A DNA stretch of 64,000 bases. It comes from Gambelia wislizenii. Lineage: Eukaryota; Chordata; Lepidosauria; Squamata; Crotaphytidae. The DNA is taken from NCBI GenBank assembly GCA_030847615.1, contig JAUMIR010000005.1, forward strand, positions 109,025,116 through 109,089,115, read 5' to 3'. The position numbers and the translations under genes were made by a program. Of the stretch, positions 12,201 through 22,779 are shown in pieces. The notes under the pieces were generated by a model. The model was not told the DNA's origin and did no database searches. It worked only from the letters and a program-made list of their open reading frames with translations. The first letter of the stretch is position 1. Each line of letters starts with the position of its first letter.

Positions 12201-13062
12201 TGATACTCAAGAAGGCTAAACAGGTACCAGATCCCTCTGTCTTCTCCTGAGTCAGAGTAACCCAACTCACCTGTAAGCAAATAAAACTCCCTCATCAAGA
12301 AGGAACACTGTCCTATCCTTGACTGGCCAATGAATAAAAAAATCATCAAGATAATGATCAAACACTTTTAGCCCAGACGTCACTTACAGGCCTACTCAAG
12401 AAAAGTACTGAACTTTCTAATGCAGCACATGACACTGAACATCCCATAGGAAGGGCTTGGTTCATGTAGAAAAAGCCATCAAATGAAGCACTCAGTAATT
12501 CAAAGTACCTAGGATGCACTGGCAGAATCTTGCATTATGCCAATTCTGCCCCAACTCTCCTCCTGTTTACCTCACAAACTGCTTCATCAAAAGAAGTATA
12601 ACAGTTTGTGCAAAATTCAGCAGGAATGTCATCATTAACCCTCTTTGGGAAAGGCAAATAGTGAATAAGTCTATATTCATCAGGTGCCTTTTTAGGAACA
12701 ACTTCCATTGAAGATACCTTCAAATAGGAAAGCAAGAGAGACAAAAAGGGGATAACTACCCTTCTCTCAGATACCTCCTTGTGTATTTTCTCCCTAACAA
12801 CACTATCTAGACCAACTACAGAATGCATGTTCTTAGAATAAAATGGGGTCCAGATTATCCGAGATGAGATCCAAAACCTTTCCCTTAACCCTTCCCTTAA
12901 ATGATGTGCTACAACCTGATCTGGGTAACACTGCAAAATTGCCTTCAGCCTATCCTGCTTAACTGGGCTGGGTCCTATTTGACTCTTGGTCCTTAGGTCC
13001 ACCTGCTCCCTCACCCTTTCAGCAGTTCCAAAAGGAATGCAAGCCCCCAACAAAACAAACAC
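12201..13062 (-). pseudogene. DIRS reverse transcriptase remnant (copy A)
   Basis: The frame at 13062-12535 covers the linker and RT fingers (VPKKAPDEYRLIHYLPFP, INxxIP region as VNDDIPAEFC, CYTSFDEAV). Further on, the minus strand near 12345 reads HYLDDF, the DIRS version of the catalytic YxDD box, so this copy still has both aspartates although its frame is broken. Copy B has the same box mutated. Confidence 0.75.
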
Positions 13063-13330
13063 TCATGGTGGAAACTACAATGCCGGTGTGTGCATACATC
13101 CTCAATACTAAATTCCAAACACAACAACCTATGATGAAGGCTTGCAACAACCTGCATACAATTCTGTTTGCAAGGGAGACACAGCAGAGAAGACAAGCCA
13201 GTCTGAAACTCTGTGAGTCATGCAGGGTTGTTAGCCAGCCCAAAGATTGGGATCTCAGGAATCTAGAGCAGGAATGTAGTAATACCAAGCCAGAGCTAGA
13301 AATCTGACAATTGTTTCCAACAGGAAACAC

Positions 13331-13348
13331 AAGTCAAAGCTGTCTCTT
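13331..13348. repeat. 18-bp target-site duplication, left copy
   Basis: AAGTCAAAGCTGTCTCTT occurs here and again at 30978-30995. Copy A of the DIRS element ends abruptly at this copy and resumes after the other, so the pair marks the insertion of an L1-type LINE. Confidence 0.9.
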
Positions 13349-13525
13349 TTTTTTAAAAAAAAATATTTTTATTGATAAAAAAACAAACACAAAAACAACA
13401 AAAACATTTAATCAATAGTAAATTAGGGGAGTTATTCACCTCACCATCCCAAACTAAAAAAGAGGTATTGCCTTATATGTAAAATCTCCCTTCACTTCCA
13501 AATTAATTTTTAGATACAATCTGGT
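13349..13525 (-). mobile_element. L1 LINE 3' end (minus-strand half of an inverted insertion)
   Basis: Directly after the target duplication comes a T-rich run and TTTTTATTGATAAAAAAAC, the reverse complement of an A-rich LINE 3' terminus, then AT-rich sequence with no coding signal. With the plus-strand endonuclease piece at 30223-30977 it forms one insertion whose 5' half is inverted, as in twin priming. The right boundary with the DIRS copy B is approximate. Confidence 0.65.
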
Positions 13526-14597
13526 TCATCCCCCATTCGGCGCAGCCATTTGGGGGATAACCACCTTTGCTGCCATGAGAAAGGCAAGGAGGCCTGCTTC
13601 ATGATGTCTAGGCACCTGCGCTGACTGGGAGCACAGGGGCGGGGCTACAGAGCCCATATAAGGCTCTCCACTCCTTGCCTCCCCTTCTTTCCTGATTGTT
13701 GAGGAGAGCGACGGCAGCAGCTGTTTTTCTCCAGCACTCTGGAGGGAGGTTTTGAAACTATTTCGATCTTCCATCCCAGGAAGTACAGCACCGGGGAGTG
13801 CAAGCCCGTGACAACAGTCTCAAAGGCAGGTGCCCAGTTCAGGCAGTGCCCCTGGGAGGGGGAGGTCAGGGCTGAGAGGGCAAATAGTGGCGGTTTGGGC
13901 CTTTGCAGGCCTGGCTGGATGCATTCTCGTCCCCCCAGGGCCTAGGGGTGGGGAAATTTGAGGCCTGATTGGAGAAGGACGGGCGAGGGAGGAAGCTGGC
14001 GGGCTAGTTGTTGGCACTGCCTTCTATTAGGTGTGTGCGGCGCAGTTTCCCTTCCCCCACTTGTTATTGATCGGCACTTTACCTAAAGGGGTTTGAGGCC
14101 CAGCAGGGCCTGGTGCGGCCTAATCCCAGGCCCTATGGCAGCCTAGCCACATTCTTGGTGCTGTCACATGGCCTCTCCGCCATCTCGGCCTAGCCTGGGG
14201 CATACTGGCAGCACAGCGCTACTTCTTAGTGCAACCACGTGGATTTTTCAGGTGTGGCATATCTCAGAGGCTCCCTTGCAGCCTAGCACTATCATTGTCA
14301 TGTGGCTGCAGTTACATATTGCATCCTAAAATGGGGGCATAACTACAGCCCAGCACAGGGCCTACTTCTGTGTAGCCTATTGGTAGCCACTGGATTGGGG
14401 GCTTTTATTCACAGGCCTGGGTGGATCTGGCCCTGTGGGGGAAGTCCTCCCCACTTCCCTTAATTGATGATGATGATGAGGATGATGATAATATCTGTTA
14501 TATATTGATCTGATTGTTGGTAGTGGGCATTAAAAATAAAAAAAAAGTGAGAAAGAGGCGAATGGGGGTCGTGCCAGGGGCCATATAACTGGTTGCC
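13526..14597 (+). other. DIRS copy B leader / promoter region
   Basis: GC-rich leader ahead of gag. CATATAAGG near 13656 could serve as a TATA-like element, about 30 bases upstream of a likely transcript start in the CTCCACTCCTTGCC region; this is inference. A (GAT)n run lies at 14466-14490. Parts resemble, in reverse, the right part of copy A (30996-32170), for example the CATGATG, GACTGGGAGC and ATATAAGGC/TTTAAGGC segments. Confidence 0.55.
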
Positions 14598-15662
14598 ATG
14601 GCTCCCAGCAAGGAGAAAGGTAAGGTCAAGGGAAAAGCCCCTGCCAAAATACCACCAAAACGTCCAGCGAGCCCAGACGCCTCTTCTGGTGAGGATGAGA
14701 TGCAGGTGCCGTGGCAGGCTATCCTAAACCGCATTAAAAACTGGGAAAGGGTTCAGGGGATGCAAGGGGCTGCCATGCCTTTACAACACAGACAACCAGG
14801 TAAAATACAGAAACTCACCAATGAAATTCTCGCCCACTTAGATTCGCTTGAAAAGAACATCAATCCGTCTGGGGATTCTGTATCTGCAGACACCGCTGCG
14901 CAGGCGGCAACAACCAAAGGCGAATGTGAGCAGGCTTCTGAGGCCACAGATGCTCCGGGAACATCTGTTGAGTGGCCGACTGATCCCACCACATCGAATT
15001 TGGGTACTGTATGGCCATGGGGGGGATGGCCACAACAAGGCCAGATGGCCTTGCCCCGGGAACATTTCCGGCACATCTAGGATGGTCCATGCCACAACAA
15101 ACAGTCAATTGGGCATCCCTGCAGTGGACCCCTTGGGCAGCTTGCTCGCCCAACATGGCCCGTGCTAGTACATCAAGCTATCAAGCCGACCTGGGCATAT
15201 CTCAGGCCCTAGGCTATGATTCAGTGAATTAATTGGCCATCCCGTTTGGGGAAATGTCCCTCCCCTTCGGCGACCATCTTTTGCCAGCTAAACAGGAGAG
15301 GATCTTGAAGGGAGAATATATAGATGTATTCTCCCTGTTATATAGGGAAGTGGAGAAGAAAGATCGGGATGAAATGGATGAGAAGGAGAAAGAGAAACTG
15401 AAAAAATGCAAAGTTGAGAGAAACTGGACAAATTGGCTGTCCGGTTTCCTCATCTTTGCGGGGGTTATAGCTCAGGTCCAACCTCAGAGGGCCGAGACTT
15501 TGTTTCTATACTTAGTCATTACCCATAGGGCATATGGGGACTCCGCCAGCCCGGCTTGGCTTTTGTATGACGAGGCCTTTCGTATGTCGGCAGCCATCTA
15601 CCCATTGCTGAGGTGGGACATGGTGCATCCACAGTTGTGGATGCAGCTCATGACCCCGGCTA
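14598..15662 (+). pseudogene. DIRS gag, N-terminal part (copy B)
   Basis: The ATG at 14598 begins a lysine- and proline-rich protein (MAPSKEKGKVKGK), followed by an acidic stretch and VPWQAILNRIKN, which matches SSEDKEEAPWQAILDRI of copy C. The first frame ends at 15078. A second frame from about 15233 carries the conserved DIRS gag core (KCKVERNWTNWLSGF, HRAYGDSASPAWLLYDEAFR, LRWDMVHPQLW, MTPAR). The end of this core is the CR1 insertion point; gag continues in the same frame at 19759. Confidence 0.8.
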
Positions 15663-15738
15663 GAATCATAGAATTGCAGAGTTGGAAGAGACCACGAGGG
15701 CCATCCACTCCAACACCCTGCCATGCAGGAAATCAGGA

Positions 15739-16383
15739 TCAAAGCATCCCCAACAGATGGCCATCCAGCCTCTGTTTAAAGACCTTCAAGGAAGGAGACC
15801 CCACCACGCTCCGAGGGAGTGTGTTCCACTGCCAAACAGCTCTGACTGTCAAAAAGTTCCTCCTAATATTGAGGTGGAATCTCTGTTCCTGGAGCTTGTA
15901 TCCATTGCTCCGTGTTCCAGTCTCTGGAGCAGCAGAAAACAAGCCTGCTCCATTCTCAATGTGACACCCCTTCAAATACTTAAACAGGGCTATCATATCA
16001 CCTCTTAATTGTCTTTTTTCCAGGTTAAACATACCCAGCTCCTTAAGTCTCTCCTCATAAGGCATCGTTTCCAGACCTTTCACCATTTTAGTTGGCTTTC
16101 TTTGCACATGCTCCAATTTGTCCATATCCTTTTTGAATTGTGGTGCCCAGAACTGGACACAGTATTCTAGGTGAGGTCTGACCAAGGCAGAATAGGGCGG
16201 CACTATTACTTCCCTTGACCTAGACACTATACTTCTATTGATGCAGCCCAAAATCGCATTGGCCTTTTTAGCTGCCACATCACACTGTTGACTCATATTC
16301 AACTTGTGGTCTACTAGGACTCCTAGATCCCTTTCGCATGTAGTCTCGTTCAGCCAGGTCTCTCCCGTCCTATATTGATGCAT
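15739..16383 (-). pseudogene. CR1 copy A ORF2 C-terminus
   Basis: A 214-codon open frame holds the post-RT C-terminal domain: WLNETTCERDLGVLVDHKLN, AILGCINRSIVSRSREV, PHLEYCVQFWAPQFKKD, ELGMFNLEKRQLRGDMIAL and NTLPRSVVGSPSLKVFKQRL. These are standard CR1 landmarks. It stays open, unlike the same region in copy B, which shifts frame after SAAPESETRN. The two differ at many positions, in contrast to their 5' portions. Confidence 0.9.
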
Positions 16384-16434
16384 TTCATTTTTTTTGCCCT
16401 AAGTGCAGTACCTTACACTTCTCCATATTGAATT

Positions 16435-17021
16435 TCATTTTGTTAGCTTTGGCCCAGCTCCCTCATCCAAGTCATTAATAAAGATGTTGAATAGCACTGG
16501 GCTCAGGACAGAACCTTGTGGCACCCCACTGGTCACATCTTTCCAAGATGAAAAGCAGCCACTGCTGAGCACCCTTTGGTTTCGGCCAGTCAACCAATTA
16601 CAAATCCATTGAACAGTTAACTTGTCTAGCCCACATTTTACAAGCTTATTTGCAAGAATGTCATGGTGAACCTTGTCAAAGGCCTTACTGAAATCAAGGT
16701 ATACGATATCCACATCATTCCCTTCATCTACCAAGCTGGTAATTTTATCAAAAAAGAGAGATCAGATTAAGTCTGGCATGACTTGTTTCTCTGAAACCCA
16801 TGTTGACTGTTTGTGATTATGGCATTGCCTTCTAAATTTTCACAGACTCTCTGTTTAATGATCTGCTCTAGAATATTCCCTGGTATTGATGTCAGACTAA
16901 CTGGACGATAATTGTTGGGATCCTCTTTTTTCCCCTTTTTGAAGATGTGGACAATGTTTGCCCTCCTCCAGTCTGCTGGGACTTCTCCTCTTCTCCAGGA
17001 GTTCTCAAAGATTATTGTCAA
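16435..17021 (-). pseudogene. CR1 copy A reverse transcriptase, FADD box deleted
   Basis: Minus-strand frames give [51 protein letters not shown] and [20 protein letters not shown]. After NDLDEG the sequence jumps to AGPKLTK (the [10 protein letters not shown] segment in copy B), so the FADDTKLGG box with the catalytic aspartates is missing. A frameshift near 16765 separates the thumb-side and finger-side frames. This copy could not have reverse-transcribed itself after the deletion. Confidence 0.85.
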
Positions 17022-17263
17022 TGGCTCTGAGATTACATTTGCCAGCTCTTTTAATACTCTTGGATGTAGTTTACCTGATCCTGGAGATTTAAATTCATTT
17101 AGTTTAAGAAGGTATTCCTGTACTACCTCTTTGCTTATTCTGTGCTGGGTTTCTCCTATTTTGACCTCTGTTCCTTTATTCTCAGGTTGGTCCTACTTTT
17201 CCTTTTCTGAAAACACTGAGGCAAAGAAGGTGTTGAGTAATTCTGCCTTTTCTCTGTCCCCTG

Positions 17264-18436
17264 TTAGCATTTTGCCATCTTCCCCGCGTAGTGCCCCCCC
17301 ACATTTCCTTCTTCCTCCTTTTGCTGCGGACATACCCCCAAAAAACCCTTTTTATTTTTCTTAACCTCTCTAGCAAGCCTGAGCTCATTCTGCACTTTAG
17401 CTTTTCTGACTTGACTTCTACACGTGTTTACTATCTGTTTGAATTCTTCTTTGGAGATTTCCCCCCTTTTCCATTTCCTATACATGTTCCATTTAAAACT
17501 TAGTTTCATTGAAAGTTCTTTAGTCATCCATCCTGGTTTCTTGAGACACCTCCCATTTTTCTTCCTCAATAGTACTGTTTGAAATTGTGCCTTCAGTATC
17601 TCCCTTTTGAGAAAGTCCCATCCGTCTTGAGGTCTCTTCTCTTTTAGTATTCCTGACCATGTGGTCACCCCCAGTATTTCTCTGAGTTTATTGAAATCAG
17701 CTCTCCTAAAGTCAAGAATGCATGTCTGACTATGCCTGGCTTCTCCTTTCCATTGTAAAACAAACTCCAGGAGAACATCATCACTCTCACCTAAGGATCC
17801 CAACACTTGCACCCCATTAACCAGGTCATCCCTGTTGGTTAGGATCAGATCTAAAATAGCTGACCCCCTTGTTGCCTCTTCCACCTTTTGGATGATGAAA
17901 TTGTCTTCCAGGCAAATAAGGAATTTGCTAGACCTTGAAGTTTTGGTTGAGTTAGATTTCCAGCAAATATCAGGATAGTTGAAGTCACCCATCACTACTA
18001 CATCTCTCCTTTCTGCATGTGTGTTCATCTGTTCTAGAAAGGCATCATCCAATTCCTCCGTCTGACTTGGGGGTCGGTAGTAGAGTCCCACAATAACATT
18101 CCTGTTGTTTCCGTTCCCTTTAATTTTTATCCAGATGCTCTCCACCTGGCTTCCAGTATTGATGTCATGGATCTCTTCACTGGTATAAATATCCTTGATA
18201 TATAGTGCTATTCCTCCTCCTTTCCTATTTGGTCTGTTTCTCTTATAAAGGTTATACCCCTCTATTCTTACATTCCAATCATGTGACTCATCCCACCAGG
18301 TTTCAGTAATGCCTGTTATATCATACTTGCTTTGTAGTGCTGGGAGTTCAAGTTCATCTTTCTTCTTTCCCATGCTCTGTTCATTCGTGTAGAGACTTCT
18401 AAGACCATGTGTTCCCTTTACTTGCTGCCTGTGCAA
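17264..18436 (-). pseudogene. CR1 copy A ORF2 endonuclease domain
   Basis: A 390-codon open frame covers the APE-type endonuclease: ITETWWDESHDW, GLYYRPPSQTEELDD, VVMGDFNYPDICW, AILDLILTNRDDLV and LGESDDVLLEF, then the linker to RT. The last block reads SDD where the APE family usually has SDH, and copy B shares this. From about 17360 to 19200 the DNA is almost identical to copy B; one visible difference is a 6-base indel (NTHAERRD here, NTERRD in copy B). Confidence 0.9.
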
Positions 18437-18541
18437 GTTTTTTTGCCTCCCACTGTTGGGTCCTTGTGCTGTTTGCCTTGTTCCCTCTATGACAGTTTGA
18501 CTATTTTCTCCAGCCCTTTTGCCTTCCAGAATACTGTCTCC

Positions 18542-19200
18542 CTACCCCATATGACTCAGTTTAAAGCCCTCCTGACCAAATTCTTGAGACTGTTGGCAAA
18601 AACGTTTCTGCCAACTCTTGTGAGATGCACCCCATCCCTTTTCAGAAGTCCCCCCCTCATGGAACTGCAGCCCATAATCCAAGAATCCAAATCGTTCTCG
18701 GTGACACCATCTATGGAGACAGTTATTTACATTGGCTATTTTCTTCTCCCTTCCTGGACTGTGCCCTTCAACAGATAGAAGAGACGAGATGACAACCTGT
18801 GCATCCATTTCTTTCAGCTTCCTCCCCAGAGTCTCATAATCTCTTCTGATCTTTGGAAAGCTGTGCTTTGCAGTATCATTGGTTCCCACATGGACCAAAA
18901 GGAAGGGGTAATGATATGTAGTCTTGACCAGTCTTGTCAGCCTCTCTGTCACATCACAGATCTTTGCCCCAGGGAGACAACATACCTCCCGAGACATCTT
19001 GTCAGGCCCACAAACCACTTCTTCTGTACCCCGCAGCACGGAGTACCCCATGACCACCACACACCTCCCCCGAGGCTTTGCAGCTGCTGTTCCTTGTGGT
19101 GGTACTGTCAAGGTCCCCTGCTCTGCCCCTGAAGTCTGTCCATGCTGTTCTTCCTCATTGTCCTTGATGAGGGAGAGGGCTTTGGATCAATTCTGTAGCT
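18542..19200 (-). pseudogene. CR1 copy A ORF1 esterase domain
   Basis: Minus-strand frame with the CR1 ORF1 esterase (SGNH) blocks: VVVMGYSVLRGTEE (block I, with GYS where GDS is usual), CCLPGAKICDVTERL, LLVHVGTNDTAK (GxND block), and a C-terminus knocked out of frame at a G run (EGGTSEKGWG instead of the usual DGVHL block). Copy B has the same GYS and the same frameshift. The piece starts inside ORF1 at 19200. Confidence 0.85.
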
Positions 19201-19208
19201 TCACAATA

Positions 19209-19753
19209 CATTCCAATCATGAGACTCATCCCACCAGGTTTCAGTAATGCCTATTATATCATACTTGCTTTGTAGTGCTAGGAGTTCAAGTTCATCATGC
19301 TTATTTCCCATGCTCTGTGCATTCATGTAGAGACTTCTAAGACCATGTGTTCCCTTTACTTGCTGCCTGTGCAAGTTTTTTTGCCTCCCACTGTTGGGTC
19401 CTTGCTCTGTTTGCCTTGTTCCCTCTATGACAGTTTGACTATTTTCTCCAGCCCTTTTGCCTTCCAGAATACTGTCTCCCTCACCCATATGACTCAGTTT
19501 AAAGCCCTCCTGATCAAATTCTTGAGACTGTAGGCAAAAATGTTTCTGCCAACTGTTGTGAGATGCACCCCATCTCTTGCCAGAAGTCCCTCCTCATGGA
19601 AACGCACCCCATTATCCAAGAATCCAAATCGTTCTTGGCGACACCATCTACGGAGCCAGTTGTTTACCTCAGCTACTTTCCTCTCCCTTCCTGGACCATG
19701 CCCTTCAACTGGTAGAAGAGATGAGATGACAACCTGTGCATCCATTTCTTTCA
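19209..19753 (-). pseudogene. second CR1 segment joined to copy A (ORF1 end / ORF2 start)
   Basis: Minus-strand: 19753-19494 encodes MDAQVVISSLLPVEGHGPGR, an intact LLARDGVHLTTVGRN block and the ORF1 C-terminus; 19488-19209 encodes the ORF2 start up to ETWWDESHDWN. It ends at an 8-base linker rather than at a CR1 3' end, so it is not an ordinary separate insertion. Its sequence differs at many positions from 18271-18813, showing a different source CR1. Confidence 0.85.
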
Positions 19754-19758
19754 GGCTA

Positions 19759-20060
19759 GGCCCATACAGGGTGAGCCCACACACAGTGGACATTTAGTCA
19801 AAGGTCCATTGACACCATCTCCATGAGTTGCCTGCTCCCCTGGTCAGGCCTATAAAAATTTGTGTTTGGATTTTAGTTCGCAGGGCTCATGTAACTGTAA
19901 ACCCTGCCGGTTTACCCACAAATGTTCTATCTGTTGGGCGGGACACTCCTTTCGGAACTGCACTTGGGCCAGAGGTCAGTTTTGAGGGGGGAAGCTGCCC
20001 CAGGAGGCTGGCAGGGTGGAGGAACACCCATTCAACCTCCAAAAGGGCCCCAGACCAATT
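19759..20060 (+). pseudogene. DIRS gag C-terminus with zinc-knuckle-like motif (copy B)
   Basis: Continues the gag frame after the CR1 (RPIQGEPTHSG). A cysteine/histidine-rich segment follows, SCNCKPCRFTHKCSICWAGH then NC, like the C-terminal Cys/His cluster of DIRS gag proteins. One stop precedes it near 19828. It leads into the linker before RT. Confidence 0.7.
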
Positions 20061-20943
20061 AAGTTGGATAGGCTGGACATGTGGCTGAGAGTTTATCCCG
20101 ATAGGAAATCAACCACTTATTTGTTGGAAGGGTTCAATTTGGTTTTAGGATCTCATTTCAGGGAATCCAGTGTCCATACAGATCTCATAATCTTTTGTCA
20201 ATACGGGGTTTAGAGCAAATAGTTAGGGATAAAATTAAGAAAGAGGTGGCTGAGGGACATGTCATAGGCCCATTTGTTAACCCCCCTGTGACTGACCTTC
20301 GAGTTTCCCCATTGGGCATCATCCCCAAGAAGTTTCTGGGGGAGTACAGGCTCATTCACCACTTGTCCTACCCCATGGGAGGATCGGTGAATGATGCTAT
20401 TCCTCCTGAGTTGTGTACGGTGTGTTACACATCTTTTGACGCCACCATAAGGGAGGTACGGTGCCATGGATGGGTTGCAGAGCTGGTGAAATGCGATATT
20501 AAATCTGCATTTCGCCTACTACCGGTGCTCCCTGATGACTTCCCTTTGTTAGGTTTTTGTTTTGAGGGGCAGTTCTATATGGACCAGGCCCTCCCAATGG
20601 GCTGTTCAGTTTCATGCAACGCATCTGAAACGTTCAGCACCTTTTTGGAATGGGTGCTGCGGACGAGAACGGTGTGCAGGGGGGTTGTTCATTATTTACA
20701 CGATTTCTTGTTCATTGGGGGTTATCAAACTGGCCATTGTGAGTACCTACTACACCAATTTGAGTCACTGGCGGCAGAGCTTGGAGTCCCTCTGGCCCCT
20801 GAAAAAAACTGAAGGCCCCTCCCAACCTTGAAATTTTTGGGGAGCGAAATAGAAACAATCAAACAACAGAGTAGGTTGGCTTTGGAAAAGGTTCAGGAAC
20901 TCTTGGAGAGGGTGATATTCTCTAATAGACATAAAGCTACATT
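20061..20943 (+). pseudogene. DIRS reverse transcriptase (copy B), LDD changed to LHD
   Basis: Plus-strand RT with the DIRS blocks in order: VSPLGIIPKKFLGEYRLIHH, SVNDAIPPELCTVCYTSFD, KCDIKSAFRLLPV (palm A), ALPMGCSVSCNASETFSTFL and VHYLHDFLFIGG. The last block should read LDD; the codon CAC puts His at the first catalytic aspartate. Frameshifts lie near 20190 and 20812. The coding sequence stops at 20943, where the ERV entered, and continues at 27564 in the same frame as RNase H. Confidence 0.85.
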
Positions 20944-20947
20944 AAGA

Positions 20948-21377
20948 TGATGCAGAAATCATGGAATAGCAGACCCACGGATTGGAAAGTGAATTTTATT
21001 ACACCGGTGGGCCTGACTGGAATATCTTCCAAAGAGTCTGAACCCCAAGTCATGACTACAGAAAACCTTTATACAGTTTAATTCCCTCCTCCTTCTCTTT
21101 GTTGTCAGCAATTTCTCTGCAACAATTGTTGATAGTTCAGAAAGTACAAGGCAAAATAGCTTAGGAACATTTAGGTACAGTTCGACCGTTATCAGAGAAA
21201 GAATTTGTTTATGGAACATAGGGTTGATTAGTAAGAACATTGACTAGGTCTGAGAGTTGCGAGGAAAAAGACATTGCAGACTTCCAGAGTCTCATGGGCT
21301 GTCTAGTCTGACCCCAAATAGTAATTGTAAGTAACAGCATTCAGCAAATAGACATTAGAGTCTACATGGCCTCTACA
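20948..21377 (-). repeat. ERV 3' LTR
   Basis: Starts TGTAGAGG and ends GCATCA on the minus strand, with TG...CA termini. A TATAAAGG box lies at 21066-21073 and an AATAAA signal at 20995-21000. Differs from the other LTR at about 5 positions. Confidence 0.92.
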
Positions 21378-21389
21378 TTTCCCCCCTTT
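21378..21389 (-). other. ERV polypurine tract
   Basis: On the minus strand AAAGGGGGGAAA directly abuts the TG start of the 3' LTR. This is the expected place and composition for the plus-strand primer. Confidence 0.88.
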
Positions 21390-22700
21390 AAATGCATAAT
21401 TGTGAAACAATTATAGCATTTACCACCCTAAGAAGATACTAGCAACTCATTTAACATCATTTTGAACCATCAAAGCATAAAATGCAGCTGTTCTACTGGC
21501 AGTTCTTTGAAAAACATTTACTAAACATTGAAACAGGCATGGAAGACAGAGACATATGAAAAGAATAGTTATTATTACTGGTAAAATCGTGAGAAACAGT
21601 CCATTGAGCCAGCTGGAGTTAGGCAGCCAATTAGTTAATCAGTCAAACCAAGTATTTGCATTTTGCTGTATATTGGTTACAATATTATGTAGAGTAGCAA
21701 TTTGAACACTGACAGCATGGCTATTATCAGTCAAATTGAAACAACAAAGTTTCTAAAGAGTTTCACAACCTAGATGGTGAAGTAGGAAGAGGTAATCTAT
21801 ACCAGCCCGGTTTTCTAAAATAGCATTTCTTAGTTCACGCTGTTCTTTATTTAATAGGGCTAAAGCACGGGAAGTTGCATTAATATTCTTAATGAGGGCA
21901 CATGCCAATCTATTAATTTCCATGCCATCATATAAGGCCAGACCTGGGACTCCTACTAAAGACATAGAGAGTGCTAGCATTTCTCCATCAGAGAAGAGAT
22001 GCAGATGGTTATTACAGTTCTCAGAGAGCTGCAGGGCCCTTGAGTGGCGACGGGCTTGCGCTGGCCATGGTGGAAGTACTGACACTAGACGGCTGAGACA
22101 ACATGGATGGGTGTATGACAAATTAGCAGGGATATAGGACCATGTGCGAGAACCACAAGTCCAAAACCAGCCGTGGGGAAGGAGTATATGGGCAAAAAAA
22201 AAGAGATGTTTTGAACAGAGTTACAATGAAAGGAGGGACCTGGAATAGCTTTACATCATTTGGTATATTTAGAACAGTTAAGCATCCTAGCACATGTAGC
22301 ATTTACGGCTGCCACCATAGGGGTGTGCAAAGCAAATTCAATAGGGGGTAGACACTGTACCCCAATAATGACTATGGGAATAGGTCATATTTATGTGAAA
22401 ATTAGCATGGGCAAACATTGTACGATTACGTATTACCTCTGGGTGATGACATACAGGTACAAGGCAAGAGCTAATTAAACTATTAGCAGGCATATCTCTA
22501 GGCAAACAGAAATGATCTACCCCTGAAATATTTGCAAGATGCACTCAATAGTTATCAGCCATACGTTGCGAAAAGAACCCATCACCCAGAATAGAGCTTT
22601 CCCCAAATACAATTCCCATCCCAAAGAAATAAACACAATGTATGATAGCATTCATAGTTATCTTCTATGGAATCCTGCCATACGGGGGGCCACTATTTCT
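21390..22700 (-). pseudogene. ERV env remnant
   Basis: The minus strand near 21753-22121 gives a transmembrane-subunit ectodomain with a heptad-like LLNKEQRELRNAILENRAG region and a LGCE segment. After a stop, a CCFNL block and a hydrophobic membrane span follow toward 21530. The Cys-rich CX6CC-type disulphide region is therefore recognisable but interrupted. Surface-subunit sequence upstream is short and full of stops. It is clearly non-functional. The pattern suggests a gamma- or alpharetroviral-type env (family knowledge). Confidence 0.75.
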
Positions 22701-22779
22701 GGTTAGCGGCAGTAGGGCTTAGTTCCGTCTTCTTTCCTCTCCAGTTGCAAGTCTGGTTGTACAAACCACACAGCTTCCA

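Larger units (their letters stand above)
9535..13348 (-). mobile_element. DIRS/Ngaro-like retrotransposon, copy A (3' part)
   Basis: Minus-strand element whose 3' end (near 9535-9600, CTCTTTATT then ACCTATTTAA) parallels the 3' ends of copies B and C. From right to left it holds RT, RNase H, tyrosine recombinase and an SGNH hydrolase remnant, the same order as copy B. All parts are frameshifted. Its 5' part continues at 30996-32170, beyond the nested insertions. It differs substantially from copy B, so it is the older of the two. Confidence 0.85.
15663..19753 (-). mobile_element. CR1 LINE copy A, chimeric, inside DIRS gag
   Basis: Minus-strand CR1 flanked by GGCTA on both sides (15658-15662 and 19754-19758). 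Removing the insert plus one GGCTA leaves the DIRS gag frame open. The 3' end at 15663 starts with reversed ATTCTATG-type sequence. Running leftward from the 5' end it contains a 545-bp piece (19209-19753), an 8-base linker (TCACAATA, 19201-19208), then a longer piece (15663-19200) that starts upstream again in ORF1 and runs to the 3' end. The stretch 18271-18813 therefore duplicates 19209-19753 in a diverged form. Confidence 0.9.

Noticed and set aside
18407..19247. Plus-strand frames of 89-123 codons, also seen mirrored at 37409-38573
   Set aside because: Shadows opposite CR1 ORF1/ORF2; seen twice only because the CR1 is present twice.
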